DNA from: Roseospira goensis
GTDB taxonomy: Bacteria; Pseudomonadota; Alphaproteobacteria; Rhodospirillales; Rhodospirillaceae
Direction of reading: 5' to 3'
Assembly: GCF_014197795.1 (NCBI RefSeq)
Contig: NZ_JACIGI010000003.1
Coordinates: 128,365 to 192,364, forward strand
Length of the DNA: 64,000 nt
The position numbers and the translations under genes were made by a program. The stretch's first letter is position 1, and the number at the start of each line of letters is the position of its first letter. The notes beneath the pieces were generated by a model, which had not been told where the DNA came from, searched no databases, and saw nothing but the letters and a program-made list of their open reading frames with translations. Positions 26,239 through 35,225 of this stretch are shown piece by piece.

Positions 26239-26578
26239 GTTCTGATTGATCCGCTTGCGACAAAAGGATCATCCCCATCGAAACCTTGCCGGTGGCCCCG
26301 CGTCCATTATCCGATGACTTGCAGGATCCGGCCGGGTGCATGCATAGGGCCGCATGAACCGTGCCAATCGTTTCTATTCTGCTGTTACAGCATCCCCGTC
26401 GGGTTGCGCGCGGTCCGGACCGGGTGTCATGGCGCAGCGCCGCCGCAGTCCCCGCCATCCGCGGTCCCGATCAGCGATGCGGTGAGTCGGATCTGGACCG
26501 GGGCCGGCTCTTGCCCCACAGTTGAAGCAATGGTCGCGAGTATTGCCTCGCGTATGCATACGAAAAGGCGCCGAGTCG

Positions 26579-29254
26579 ATGGACACCCGGGGGACGGAAG
26601 CGGGGCATACGGGCGGGCGCGCGGCAGCCACCTGGCGCCGCCCCCTCGCGGCCGGGCTCTGGGCCGCGGGAGGCGCCACGGCGGCTCTCGCTCAGACTGC
26701 CGCCGCAAGTCCGGCCGCCGCCGCCGAGGCACCCACGGCCGGCGTGTGGCCCGGCCTTGTCTGGTCTGTCCTGACACAGCCCTGGGCCGCCGCCCTCGCG
26801 GAACTCCTGGTGTTGCTCCCGGTGTTCGGCCTGCTGCTGTGGTGGCAGGCGCGACGACGCCAGGGCGCCGAGCAGGAGGCGGAGACCCTGGCCGAACAGG
26901 CCCGGGTGCTGCGGGCGACGCTGGAGTCGAGCCGCGACGGGTACGTCCTGTGGCTCGACCCGGCCGGCGAGACGACCTGCTCACGGCGGCTCTCCGTCAT
27001 GCTCGACCTGACGAACGGCACCGCGTCGACCCTGGCGGACGTGCTTGACAGCATCACCCCCGAAACGCGCCCGCCACTCGCCCACGCCATCGACCGGCTG
27101 CGCGGCGAAGGCCAGCCGTTCACGCTCGAAGCCCTGCACGCCGGCGGTCGGCGCCGCTTGGCGGTCCGCGGCCTGCGCGTGCCAGGGGTCGACGAGGAGC
27201 GGTGTTCGGCCGACGTGCTTTGGGTTCAGGACCTCACCGACGGAGGCGCCCTGTCGGACGCGGATCGCGATGCGGCGGCGCAGCGCCAGGCCGCCTTCGC
27301 CCGCCTGGAGGCGACGCTGGACGCCCTGCCCACCCCGGTCTGGGTGCGCGACGACGACCTGAACGTGACCCTGTGCAACGAGGCCTATGCCCGCGCCGTC
27401 GAGGCCCCCGACCGGGCCGCGGCCGTGCGGCAAGGGCGCGATCTGGCCGGCGGCGATCTGGGGCGCGAACTGCGCGCCCTGGCGGCGCGGTGCCGGGCGG
27501 CGGGCACACCGCTGACCGACCGCTTCCACCTGGCGATCGACGGCACCCGCCGCCTCATGGAGATCACCGAGGCGCCGTTCACCGTCGACCTGGCAAGCGA
27601 GGCGGTGCGCCTGACGGCCGGGACGGCGCGCGACATCTCCGCCCTGGAGGAGATCGAGAACCGGCTGGCGCGGGAACAGGCCAATCAGGCCGTCGTCCTC
27701 GAACACCTGTCGACGGCCATTGCCATCTTCGGCCCGGCCACCCGCCTGTCTTACCACAACCCGGCCTTCGCCCGACTGTGGCGACTCGACTCCACGTGGC
27801 TGCGCGAGACCCAGCCGCCCTACGGCGACCTGCTCGACATGCTGCGCGACCGACGCACCCTGCCCGAGGTCGCCGACTACCCCGCTTTCAAGGCCGCCGA
27901 GGTGGGCCGATTCACGTCGCTGATCGAGCCCATGGAGGACCTGGTTCACCTTCCCGATGGCAAGACTCTGCGGCGGGTCATCGCCCCCCAGCCCATCGGC
28001 GGGCTGCTGGTGACCTACGAGGACGTCACCGACAAGCTCAGCCTGGAGCGCTCGTACAACACCCTGACCGCGGTGCAACGCGAGACGCTGGACCACCTGC
28101 ACGAGGCGGTCGGCGTGTTCGGGGCCGACGGCCGCCTGAAGCTCGCCAACCCGGCGTTCGCCGCGCTGTGGGGCGAGACCGCGGCCAGCGTGGAGGCGCC
28201 GCCGCAGCTCGCCGAGTTCCTGGACCTGCTGCGCGACCATTTCACGGACGAGAGCAGCTGGCGCCACCACCGCTTCGCCGTGCTGACGCCGCCGTCGCTG
28301 CGCACCCCGCATCGCGGGCGCGTGTCCCTGGTCGACGGCCCGGTTCTGGACTACGCCTGTGTGCCGTTGCCGGACGGCGGCATCCTGCTCAGCTACAACG
28401 ACGTCTCCGACACGGCGCGGGTCGAGCAGGCCCTGCGCGAGCGCGCCCAGACACTGAGCGCGGCCAGCATGCTGCGGGCCGACTTCATCGCCAGCCTGTC
28501 CTACGAACTGCGCACCCCACTGACCACCATCGCCGGCTTCTCGGAGATGCTGTGCGCCGAATACCACGGCAACCTCAATGCCCAGCAGATCGACTACTCG
28601 CAGTCGATCGCCGAGACCGCCCGCGATCTGGTCTCCATCCTCGACGACATCGCCGACCTGGTGACCATCGAGGCCGGACGGGCCGCCCTCGACGTCGACG
28701 TGTTCGACGTCCACGCCGCCGTCTCGGCGGTCCTCGCCCTCTGCCGCGAGGCCACCCGGCGCCGCGCCGTCGCCCTGGAACTGAACTGCCCGCCCGAGAT
28801 CGGCTGGATGGTCGGCGACGAGGCCCGCATCAAGCAGATCCTGTTCCACATGACCGGTAACGCCATCAAGATCAGCCCCGCCGGCAGCCGGGTGCGCATC
28901 GGCGTCACCCGTGACCGGGCCCCGTCCGGGGCCGAGACCGTCACGCTGTCGGTCGCCGATGAGGCCGGTGACGCCGCCGGCCGCAGCCTGTCCACCGGGC
29001 GGGGGTTGATGAAGGGCGGGAGCCTCGCCATGCTGCTGGTGCGGCGGTTCGCGGAGATGCATGGCGGTTCGATCGTCGTCAGCGCGGAACCCGGGGTCGG
29101 CACGACGGTTCTGTGCCGGCTGCCGTCGGGCCGGATCGAGTCGTTGCATCCGGATGGCCCCGAGAGCCCCGAGAACCCCGATGGCCCGGCGGACTCGGAG
29201 ACCGACTCACCGGAGGCCGGGCGCCGCGGCGGGTCCGTCGATGAAACCGTGTGA
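26579..29254 (+). CDS. divL: DivL-like four-PAS pseudo-histidine kinase
   Basis: 891 residues from the ATG at 26579; a TTG 57 bases upstream is in frame. Near the N-terminus are a hydrophobic stretch and a transmembrane segment (LAELLVLLPVFGLLLWW, about 70-88). Four PAS-type domains follow, at roughly 97, 245, 370 and 500. The dimerisation helix reads FIASLSYELRTPLTTIAGFS: Tyr642 stands where histidine kinases have the phosphorylated His. The ATP-binding region is degenerate (ILFHMTGNAIKIS; DEAGDAAG instead of DxGxG). Membrane anchor, four PAS domains and Tyr in the H-box are the features of Caulobacter DivL, which controls the CckA kinase in response to DivK. By analogy it would sit at the inner membrane in cell-cycle or motility control. 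Identity as DivL is an inference from architecture. Confidence 0.8.
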   Translation: MDTRGTEAGHTGGRAAATWRRPLAAGLWAAGGATAALAQTAAASPAAAAEAPTAGVWPGLVWSVLTQPWAAALAELLVLLPVFGLLLWWQARRRQGAEQEAETLAEQARVLRATLESSRDGYVLWLDPAGETTCSRRLSVMLDLTNGTASTLADVLDSITPETRPPLAHAIDRLRGEGQPFTLEALHAGGRRRLAVRGLRVPGVDEERCSADVLWVQDLTDGGALSDADRDAAAQRQAAFARLEATLDALPTPVWVRDDDLNVTLCNEAYARAVEAPDRAAAVRQGRDLAGGDLGRELRALAARCRAAGTPLTDRFHLAIDGTRRLMEITEAPFTVDLASEAVRLTAGTARDISALEEIENRLAREQANQAVVLEHLSTAIAIFGPATRLSYHNPAFARLWRLDSTWLRETQPPYGDLLDMLRDRRTLPEVADYPAFKAAEVGRFTSLIEPMEDLVHLPDGKTLRRVIAPQPIGGLLVTYEDVTDKLSLERSYNTLTAVQRETLDHLHEAVGVFGADGRLKLANPAFAALWGETAASVEAPPQLAEFLDLLRDHFTDESSWRHHRFAVLTPPSLRTPHRGRVSLVDGPVLDYACVPLPDGGILLSYNDVSDTARVEQALRERAQTLSAASMLRADFIASLSYELRTPLTTIAGFSEMLCAEYHGNLNAQQIDYSQSIAETARDLVSILDDIADLVTIEAGRAALDVDVFDVHAAVSAVLALCREATRRRAVALELNCPPEIGWMVGDEARIKQILFHMTGNAIKISPAGSRVRIGVTRDRAPSGAETVTLSVADEAGDAAGRSLSTGRGLMKGGSLAMLLVRRFAEMHGGSIVVSAEPGVGTTVLCRLPSGRIESLHPDGPESPENPDGPADSETDSPEAGRRGGSVDETV

Positions 29255-29324
29255 GGCCGGCCCCGCGTGCCATGGCCTTGCCTCCCTCCGGCCCCAGGTC
29301 CGATGATCCGTCCATGATCCGCCC

Positions 29325-30500
29325 ATGATTCGCCATGCTCCCCTCGTGCTCGCCGCGCTGCCGCTGCTCGCGGCGGCGGTTGCCGGCGCCTTTGCCTCCG
29401 GCGTCATCGCTGTCGTGCTGCTGGCCGGCCTCTGGATCGCCGGGCAGGACCGCAACACCCCGGTCCTGGCCGCCATGCTGGGGCTCCTCCTGGCGGCCGG
29501 GCTCGCCAGCGTCACGGTCAAGAGCACGGTCGCGGAGGCGCTGTTGTTCGCCGCCGCCGTGATCGGCGCGGTGCAGTGCCACCGCTTGCCGGACCTGGTG
29601 CCCGCCCGCGCGCTGGACCGCGCGGCGACGGTCTTCCTGGCCGCGGCGATCCTGCTGCCGGTGCTGGTGCTGGCCCATGGCCTGCTGCTGCACCGCGCCC
29701 TGATCCCGCCGTGGTCGCTGGCGCCGGACCTGCTGGCCAAGCCGACCTTCGTCGCCATGACGCTGGTGGCACCGGCCACGGTGCTGCTGTGGCGCCGTGG
29801 CGCCCGCCTGGGTGCGGCCCTGTTCGTGGCCTTCATGGCCGTGATGGCGCTCGGCAGCGCCTCCTCCACCGCCACGCTGGCGTTCGGGGTCGCGGCCCTC
29901 ACCCTGCTGCTGGCGCGCTGGCGCCCCGGCCTCGGGCTGGCCCTCATCGCGGCGGTGCTGCTCGGCCCCCTGGTCCTGTCTGTCGGCATCCAGGCGGCCG
30001 GCGTGTCGGACTGGACCGAGATCGGCCTGCGCCTGAGCTGGACCTACCGGCTGGAACTGTGGCAGCGCGCCTTGATCCTGTTCCAGGAGGCCCCGCTCAC
30101 CGGCCACGGCTTCGACAGCTTCGCGGACGCGGCACTGGCGGTCGACCTCGGCCCATTGGGCCTGGACATGGGCCGCAACCATCCGCATGCGGCCGTGATG
30201 CAGCTCCTCGCCGAGGGCGGCGTGCCGGCCGCCCTGGCGTTCGCGCTGCTGGTGTGGCTCGCGGCATCCCGTCCCCGCCTTGCCGACGCCACCGATACGG
30301 CGGCGCGCTTGGCCGCCGTGGCCGCCGGCCTGACCCCCCTGGCCATCGGCCTCAACCTGTGGGCCGACATCTCGGTGGCCCTGGTGCTTTATCCCTGGCT
30401 TGCCTGCGGGCTGTTCCTGGCGCCGGCGCCGGATAGACCGGCGGGGTCGGGATGGAACCGCACGGGATCGCGGCGCAGTCCCAGCACCAGCGCGGTGTAG
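29325..30500 (+). CDS. O-antigen ligase/polymerase family membrane protein
   Basis: 391 residues with 10-12 hydrophobic segments. The large periplasmic loop has the Wzy_C/WaaL-type pattern: RLELWQRALILFQEAPLTGHGFDSF and, about 30 residues later, GRNHPHAAVMQLLAEGG, where Arg and His residues are the usual functional positions. The family joins or polymerises surface glycans at the periplasmic face. Three near-copies of catgatccgcc surround the start, leaving the exact start slightly uncertain. The last 112 bases overlap the end of the convergent Nudix gene. Confidence 0.78.
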   Translation: MIRHAPLVLAALPLLAAAVAGAFASGVIAVVLLAGLWIAGQDRNTPVLAAMLGLLLAAGLASVTVKSTVAEALLFAAAVIGAVQCHRLPDLVPARALDRAATVFLAAAILLPVLVLAHGLLLHRALIPPWSLAPDLLAKPTFVAMTLVAPATVLLWRRGARLGAALFVAFMAVMALGSASSTATLAFGVAALTLLLARWRPGLGLALIAAVLLGPLVLSVGIQAAGVSDWTEIGLRLSWTYRLELWQRALILFQEAPLTGHGFDSFADAALAVDLGPLGLDMGRNHPHAAVMQLLAEGGVPAALAFALLVWLAASRPRLADATDTAARLAAVAAGLTPLAIGLNLWADISVALVLYPWLACGLFLAPAPDRPAGSGWNRTGSRRSPSTSAV

Positions 30501-31333
30501 TCGGGATCGGCCTCCGGCGTCAGCACGCCGTGCCGGATGGCAAAATCCAGGATCACCAGGGGCACGTTGAACTTGAAGGCGTCGGTGTCGCGCACCGTCT
30601 CCAGCACCCGGTCGACCGGCCAGAGCGTGAAGCGGGCGATCTCGCCGTCGGTGTTGACCGGCCGGAAGTCGGCCGGCACCTCCAGGTCGTAGACGAACAG
30701 GGTGTCCGGCTTCAGGCCGGCCTCGGTCTCCAGGCAGTAGGACACCAGGCCGGCCGGCCGCGCCCGCCGCGCCAGTTCGTCCGGCATGCCGGCCTCCTCG
30801 GCGCACTCCTTGACCAGATTCTCCATCAGGCCGAGCCCGGCCGGCTGCCCGCCGGCCACCATGTTGTCGAGCTTGCCCGGCGCCACTGCGCGGTCGGTCG
30901 CCCGCTCCGCGACCCAGAGCCGGAGCCCGGTCTCGTCCACAACGTAGCCATTGAGGTGCACGCCGAACGCCGGCACGCCCAGCACCGGCACGTGGGCGCG
31001 GTCCAGTTCGAACAACGGTGCCTCGCCCCAGCCGGCCGTGACGGCGTAGCGTTCGCCGCGCCGCGGCGGGGCGAGGTTGGCCGCCTCCAACTCCTCGAAC
31101 GCCGCCGCCACCGCCGCGGTGCGGGCCGCCGGCGTCGTCAGCGACGAGCGCAGGGCCACACCGAAGGGACCGACCTCGAAGGCCCCCGGAGCGCCCGGGG
31201 TGCCCGGGCTGCGCGCCAGCCGCTCGGCCACGGCGTGGCGGACCCAGCCCACCTCCCGGCCCGCCACGAAGAGGGGGCGGAATCCGCTCATGTCGTGCCG
31301 GTTCACGGCCCGGATCCGGTCCAGATACCCCAT
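30389..31333 (-). CDS. Nudix hydrolase with N-terminal DUF4743 domain
   Basis: 314 residues. The first 120 or so residues match the DUF4743 domain; the Nudix box lies near residue 165 as GGQPAGLGLMENLVKECAEE, with KECAEEAG matching the metal-binding REUXEEXG and the upstream Glu of the classical box replaced. This is the arrangement of the Tnr3-like group related to thiamine pyrophosphokinase proteins, which hydrolyse oxidised or damaged thiamine diphosphate derivatives. The substrate here is inferred from family only. Convergent with the O-antigen ligase gene. Confidence 0.85.
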   Translation of the reverse strand: MGYLDRIRAVNRHDMSGFRPLFVAGREVGWVRHAVAERLARSPGTPGAPGAFEVGPFGVALRSSLTTPAARTAAVAAAFEELEAANLAPPRRGERYAVTAGWGEAPLFELDRAHVPVLGVPAFGVHLNGYVVDETGLRLWVAERATDRAVAPGKLDNMVAGGQPAGLGLMENLVKECAEEAGMPDELARRARPAGLVSYCLETEAGLKPDTLFVYDLEVPADFRPVNTDGEIARFTLWPVDRVLETVRDTDAFKFNVPLVILDFAIRHGVLTPEADPDYTALVLGLRRDPVRFHPDPAGLSGAGARNSPQASQG

Positions 31334-31523
31334 GCGTCCCTCCTGTGGTCGTGTATCATCGTGGCGGGTCGCAGGCCGCCCCGGGGTGCGTCAACGCACC
31401 GCCGCGCCGCATCCCTCCGCAGATCTCGCCCGCACCACTATGACCGCTGTCTATGACCCATGGTATAGTGTGGCACCGGCCCGGGCGATGACCGTCCGCC
31501 TGACCGCTACGGGATTCCTGACC

Positions 31524-32342
31524 ATGCGCGCGCGCACCTGGAAGAATCTGGTTGCCTATGGCGTCGGCGCCGCTCTCGTGGCGCCCATGGTCGTGCCCGT
31601 GCTGGAGAACATCGAGGCCGGCCGCCGGTTGCTCGAACTCGGGCTGCTGACGCCGCAGGACCGCCTTCGGCCCCAGGGGCTCGGGCCGGTGTCGGGCCTG
31701 ATGCTGTACGTCTTCTCCACGCCAATCCTGGTCGCGATCGCCGACACGCTGCGGGGCAAGATGGCCGCCATCGCCGGCATGCTGGGCCTGTCGCTGCTGC
31801 TGTCGTACATCACCACCGTATTCGAACGCGGCGAAACGATGCTCGGCCTCAGCCTGACGTGGCTGTCCCTGGCCGGGCTCGGCATCCTGGCGCTGTTGGC
31901 CTGGTGGCGCCACCGCAGCCGCAAGGCGGCGGTCACCCGTCTGGCGCAGTCCATCGCCGGGATCGCGCGCGACGTGGCCGAGGCGGCACGCCGCCGCCCG
32001 GTCGCCGCCCTCACCGATGAGCCCGAGAAGGCCGCCGGTGTCGTCGACGTGGTGGAGACGATGGTCCTCAGTGCCATCTGGCAGGCCAGCGTCAGCGGCG
32101 CCCCCGCCACCTTCGATCGCCGGCTGTTGCGAGACCTGTCCGACATCCGGCGCGACCTGGTGCTCAACGGGACGCTCGACCCCGCCGGGCAGGGTCTGGC
32201 CATGATGGACCATCTGCTCACCCGGGTCCGGCACCGGCTTCGCCTGGCCCAGCGCACGCGCGGCGCCCGGCCCCCGCAGGCGGCGGACGATGACGGGGAC
32301 GACCCGGGTGGCCCGGGGCGACGCCGCCCCTTGACCGCCTGA
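31524..32342 (+). CDS. Membrane protein of unknown function
   Basis: 272 residues from ATG 31524 (MRARTWKNLVAYG); ATG 31488 is an in-frame alternative. Three to four hydrophobic segments lie in residues 8-125, including LIYxxx-free stretches such as LGLSLLLSYITTVF and LTWLSLAGLGILALLAWW. The C-terminal 140 residues are soluble and mainly helical, ending in a charged tail. TATAGT at 31464-31469 might be a -10 element. No family recognised. Two further uncharacterised genes and cheZ follow on the same strand. Confidence 0.65.
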   Translation: MRARTWKNLVAYGVGAALVAPMVVPVLENIEAGRRLLELGLLTPQDRLRPQGLGPVSGLMLYVFSTPILVAIADTLRGKMAAIAGMLGLSLLLSYITTVFERGETMLGLSLTWLSLAGLGILALLAWWRHRSRKAAVTRLAQSIAGIARDVAEAARRRPVAALTDEPEKAAGVVDVVETMVLSAIWQASVSGAPATFDRRLLRDLSDIRRDLVLNGTLDPAGQGLAMMDHLLTRVRHRLRLAQRTRGARPPQAADDDGDDPGGPGRRRPLTA

Positions 32343-32429
32343 CACCTGCCCCCCGACATCGCGCCCTTGCCCCCTGGACAGGACGACACCCCCGCAGGAC
32401 CATGTTAGAGTCGCCGGGTCGGGTTGAGG

Positions 32430-33689
32430 ATGACCGCGCCCGGGTCGCGGCGTCGGCCGGCTTCACCCTCACCGGCATCACCATCAAGACGACGAGGCAT
32501 CGTGAGACGCAGGGATCTCCCGGACACCCGCCCGCGCCGACTGGCGGGCACCGCGACTCTCGCCGTGGCCACGGGGCTATCGCTCATGTGGCTGCTGCTC
32601 GTGCGCGCCTATGTGGCGGCCGGACCGGGCTGGGCCAATCTACTGGACTCCCACCCGACCGACTTCGCCCTGTTCCTGGCCTCCGCGACCGCGCCCCTGG
32701 CCGCGGTATGGCTGGTCGCCGCCTTCATCCTGAACGGGGTGGCGTTGGCCCGGACCCAGGACGCCGTGCGTGCCATGCAGCGGCAGGCGCTGCGGACGTC
32801 CGGCGAGATTGAGGCCCTGGTGCGGACCAGCATCGAGATGCAGGAGCAGGCCCGCCGACAGTCCTTCCTCAACGGCGCCGAACTGGCCCTGAAGGACCTG
32901 AACAGTCAGGCCGGCATGATCACCGGCCGGCTCGGTGTCCTCAGCGCCGACGAGACCGAATACCTGTGGGCGCTCAACGCGGCCGGCGATCCCTGGGCGT
33001 TCTGCCACGCCTTGCTGGAGCGCTCCGAACTGGAGGATGACTTCATCGAGCTGGTGGCGCACCGGGTTGCCGGCGACGAGGTGGCCTCGGCCGGACTGCA
33101 ACGCTTCCTGCGCCGCTACGAGCGCCTGCTGGCCCTCGCCAAGGAATACGACGCCGACAAGCTGGTGCGCGAGGTGCTGGAGGACGGCCCGCTGGACCGC
33201 CTGCACGCCCTGTTCCAGGCGGTCTCCGCCCGGGTCCAGGCGCTGGTGGGTCCGCCTCCGCCGACGTCCGGCCCGTACCCCGAGCCGTCCGGGTTCCCGG
33301 ATGATTTCGATGACCGGGCGGGCGACCAGAACGCCTACCTGGACGCCGACGATCCGTCGGCGGCGCCGTGGCCCGACCGCCCGGCCCCGCCGGCCTATGG
33401 CCTGGAGGGCGCCCGCATGACGGCCGTCCCACCGCACCAGGACACCCGGCGGGGCGGCGTCGGCTTGGCCGATGTCCTGGGACCGGCGGCCGGGATGCTG
33501 CGCCTGTTCGCGGATATCCGCGCCCGCCTGCTGCCGGCGGATCACGGTCCGATGGCCCGCCACGACCCCCGCCTGACCGAACCGGCCGTGGCGTTTGCCG
33601 GCTACGGCCACGGCACGACGGACGCCCCGGACGACGCCCCCCTGCCCGGCCCTGGCGCGGAGTCTCCGCGCCGTGCCCCCGATACCTGA
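32430..33689 (+). CDS. Membrane-anchored protein of unknown function
   Basis: 419 residues from ATG 32430; a GTG at 32502 with gacgagg upstream is a good alternative. After an Arg/Pro-rich lead come two transmembrane segments (VATGLSLMWLLLVRAYVAAG and, after a loop, LAAVWLVAAFILNGVALA). A coiled coil follows (QDAVRAMQRQALRTSGEIEAL and onward), then a helical domain of about 150 residues containing NAAGDPWAFCHALLERSELE. The Pro/Asp-rich tail is probably disordered. The layout resembles membrane proteins with a cytoplasmic DUF4760-like domain, but the family is not certain. Confidence 0.65.
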   Translation: MTAPGSRRRPASPSPASPSRRRGIVRRRDLPDTRPRRLAGTATLAVATGLSLMWLLLVRAYVAAGPGWANLLDSHPTDFALFLASATAPLAAVWLVAAFILNGVALARTQDAVRAMQRQALRTSGEIEALVRTSIEMQEQARRQSFLNGAELALKDLNSQAGMITGRLGVLSADETEYLWALNAAGDPWAFCHALLERSELEDDFIELVAHRVAGDEVASAGLQRFLRRYERLLALAKEYDADKLVREVLEDGPLDRLHALFQAVSARVQALVGPPPPTSGPYPEPSGFPDDFDDRAGDQNAYLDADDPSAAPWPDRPAPPAYGLEGARMTAVPPHQDTRRGGVGLADVLGPAAGMLRLFADIRARLLPADHGPMARHDPRLTEPAVAFAGYGHGTTDAPDDAPLPGPGAESPRRAPDT

Positions 33690-33716
33690 GGGCCCGATGC
33701 CTGAAAGCCCGATCTC

Positions 33717-34130
33717 ATGCCGGCGCCCCTGAGATGGCTCGGCGACACCCTGCGGGCGCTGTTCGGCGCTCACCGGGCCGCCGCACCACCCCGCGGTGGT
33801 CGCGGCCGGGGCCGGGGCGCGACGCGCACGCGCGCCGGCGGAGCCGCGCCGCCCCGGCGCGCCGACGCCAACCGCACCCAAGGCACCACCCCGAGCCCGG
33901 AGCGGACCGCCCTGCTCGAAGAGGCCCTGCGCATCCATCGCCGCAAGCGCGTCCTGTTGGACCACCTTGAGGAGGAGGACCAGTTCCTTCTCAGAGTCAT
34001 GGCGCATCAGCTGCTGGTGGAAGGATCCCCGGCTCAGGCGGACCGCTCCGGCGCACCGAAGACTTCGGGCCCCCGGCCCCCCCGACCGACGCCGCCTCCG
34101 CCGGCCCGGCGCCACGGGGCGCCGGACTGA
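33717..34130 (+). CDS. Small protein of unknown function
   Basis: 137 residues: an amphipathic start (MPAPLRWLGDTLRALFG), an Arg/Gly/Pro-rich low-complexity part, a conserved-looking helical core ALLEEALRIHRRKRVLLDHL continuing to EEEDQFLLRVMAHQLLVEG, and a Pro-rich tail. It lies 27 bases after the previous gene and 115 before cheZ, so it may belong to the same transcript. The helical core supports a real gene; the flanks could be artefactual. Confidence 0.5.
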   Translation: MPAPLRWLGDTLRALFGAHRAAAPPRGGRGRGRGATRTRAGGAAPPRRADANRTQGTTPSPERTALLEEALRIHRRKRVLLDHLEEEDQFLLRVMAHQLLVEGSPAQADRSGAPKTSGPRPPRPTPPPPARRHGAPD

Positions 34131-34245
34131 GCCGCTCCGCCGTGACCTGATCTGCGGCATCGTCTATTGACGCCCCGAGCCGGCCGCCACAAGGTGACGG
34201 GAGCACGGGGCACGGTGTGCACACCTATCGGGACCATCTTCCGTC

Positions 34246-35079
34246 ATGAACGATCTTGACGACGTCCGTATCCTCAAAGACGAACTGCTGGGTCTTTTCG
34301 ACCGGATTCAAAGAATCCGCCGGGAAATCGCGTCGATCCGCAAGCCGGGGGAGACGCATGACCGGTTCGCGACCATGTCGGACGAACTCGATGCCATCGT
34401 GGAGTCCACAGAGGGCGCCACGAACAGCATCATGGAGAACGCCGAGGCCATCGACGAGATTGTCACCGCCCTGCGCCCCACGCTCGCCGACGATGCCGCC
34501 GCCGCGCGGCTGGATACCATTCCGGATCACATCGGCGCGATCTTCGAGGCCTGCAGCTTCCAGGACATCACCGGCCAGCGCATCACAAAGGTCGTCAAGA
34601 CGCTCCAGTACATTGAAAAACGGGTCAACGCCCTGATCTCGGTATGGGGCGAGGCGGCCCTGTCGTCGGTGGAGCCGCGCGACGAGGACGAGGCCCTGTC
34701 CGTGGACGACGAGCGCCGGCTGCTGCACGGACCGCAGCTCCGGGGTCAAGGTGTCTCCCAGACCGACGTGGACGCGATCCTGGGCGAGACGCTGCCCCAG
34801 CACGCGGAGGCGCCCGGGGCCTCGCCGGCGGATGGCCAGGGCGAGGCGTCACCGCGCAGCGAAGGCGGGTCCGATCCGGACACCGCCAGGGACGGCGCCG
34901 AGCCGGCCCGTTCGGACGCGGCCGACGGCACGCCTGACGAAGGCGGGGCGGGCAAGGAGGCCGCCAAGCCGGCGGGTGCGCCGCGCCGGGAGCCCGCCAA
35001 GCCGCAGACCCGGCCGGACGACGCCGGCGAGGTCGGTCCCGGCCTCGACCAGACGGATATCGACAAGCTGTTCGGATGA
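34246..35079 (+). CDS. cheZ: CheZ-type protein phosphatase
   Basis: 277 residues. The CheZ signature SFQDITGQRITKVVKTLQYI spans residues 104-123; Asp107 and Gln111 correspond to catalytic Asp143 and Gln147 of E. coli CheZ, which dephosphorylates CheY-P. A long helical N-terminal half (residues 1-100) would form the four-helix bundle. The acidic Pro/Ala-rich tail is unusual: it contains SQTDVDAILG (171-180) and ends DQTDIDKLFG (268-277), both like the FliM N-terminal CheY-binding peptide. In place of the single C-terminal CheY-binding helix of enteric CheZ this protein may dock CheY at two points. No other chemotaxis gene is in the window. Confidence 0.82.
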   Translation: MNDLDDVRILKDELLGLFDRIQRIRREIASIRKPGETHDRFATMSDELDAIVESTEGATNSIMENAEAIDEIVTALRPTLADDAAAARLDTIPDHIGAIFEACSFQDITGQRITKVVKTLQYIEKRVNALISVWGEAALSSVEPRDEDEALSVDDERRLLHGPQLRGQGVSQTDVDAILGETLPQHAEAPGASPADGQGEASPRSEGGSDPDTARDGAEPARSDAADGTPDEGGAGKEAAKPAGAPRREPAKPQTRPDDAGEVGPGLDQTDIDKLFG

Positions 35080-35148
35080 CGCCGCGGCCGTGCAGTCGGG
35101 CACCCTCCCCCGTCTGCGGGAAATCCGGGAGTCCGCCGCGACACACCC

Positions 35149-35177
35149 TTGACGCCCCGGGGTGGAGTGGCTAGACA
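35149..35177 (+). promoter_or_regulatory. Candidate rpmB promoter
   Basis: TTGACG (35149-35154, five of six) is followed after 17 bases by TAGACA (35172-35177). The -10 match is modest. It lies 49 bases upstream of the rpmB start. Confidence 0.45.
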
Positions 35178-35225
35178 CCTGCCTTCCATTCACCCACCAC
35201 GCTGCCACCGAGGAAGGAACAGACC

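Larger units (their letters stand above)
25803..26578. other. Long intergenic region between phaB and the divL-like gene
   Basis: About 780 bases without a convincing gene. They hold a REP-like sequence, a long inverted repeat and a candidate extended -10 promoter, described separately. The part from 26160 to 26420 is less GC-rich than its surroundings. Confidence 0.6.

Noticed and set aside
26153-26458. Minus-strand frame of 101 residues in the phaB-divL gap
   Set aside because: Mixed codon use without third-position GC bias, no ribosome binding site and no domain; probably chance.
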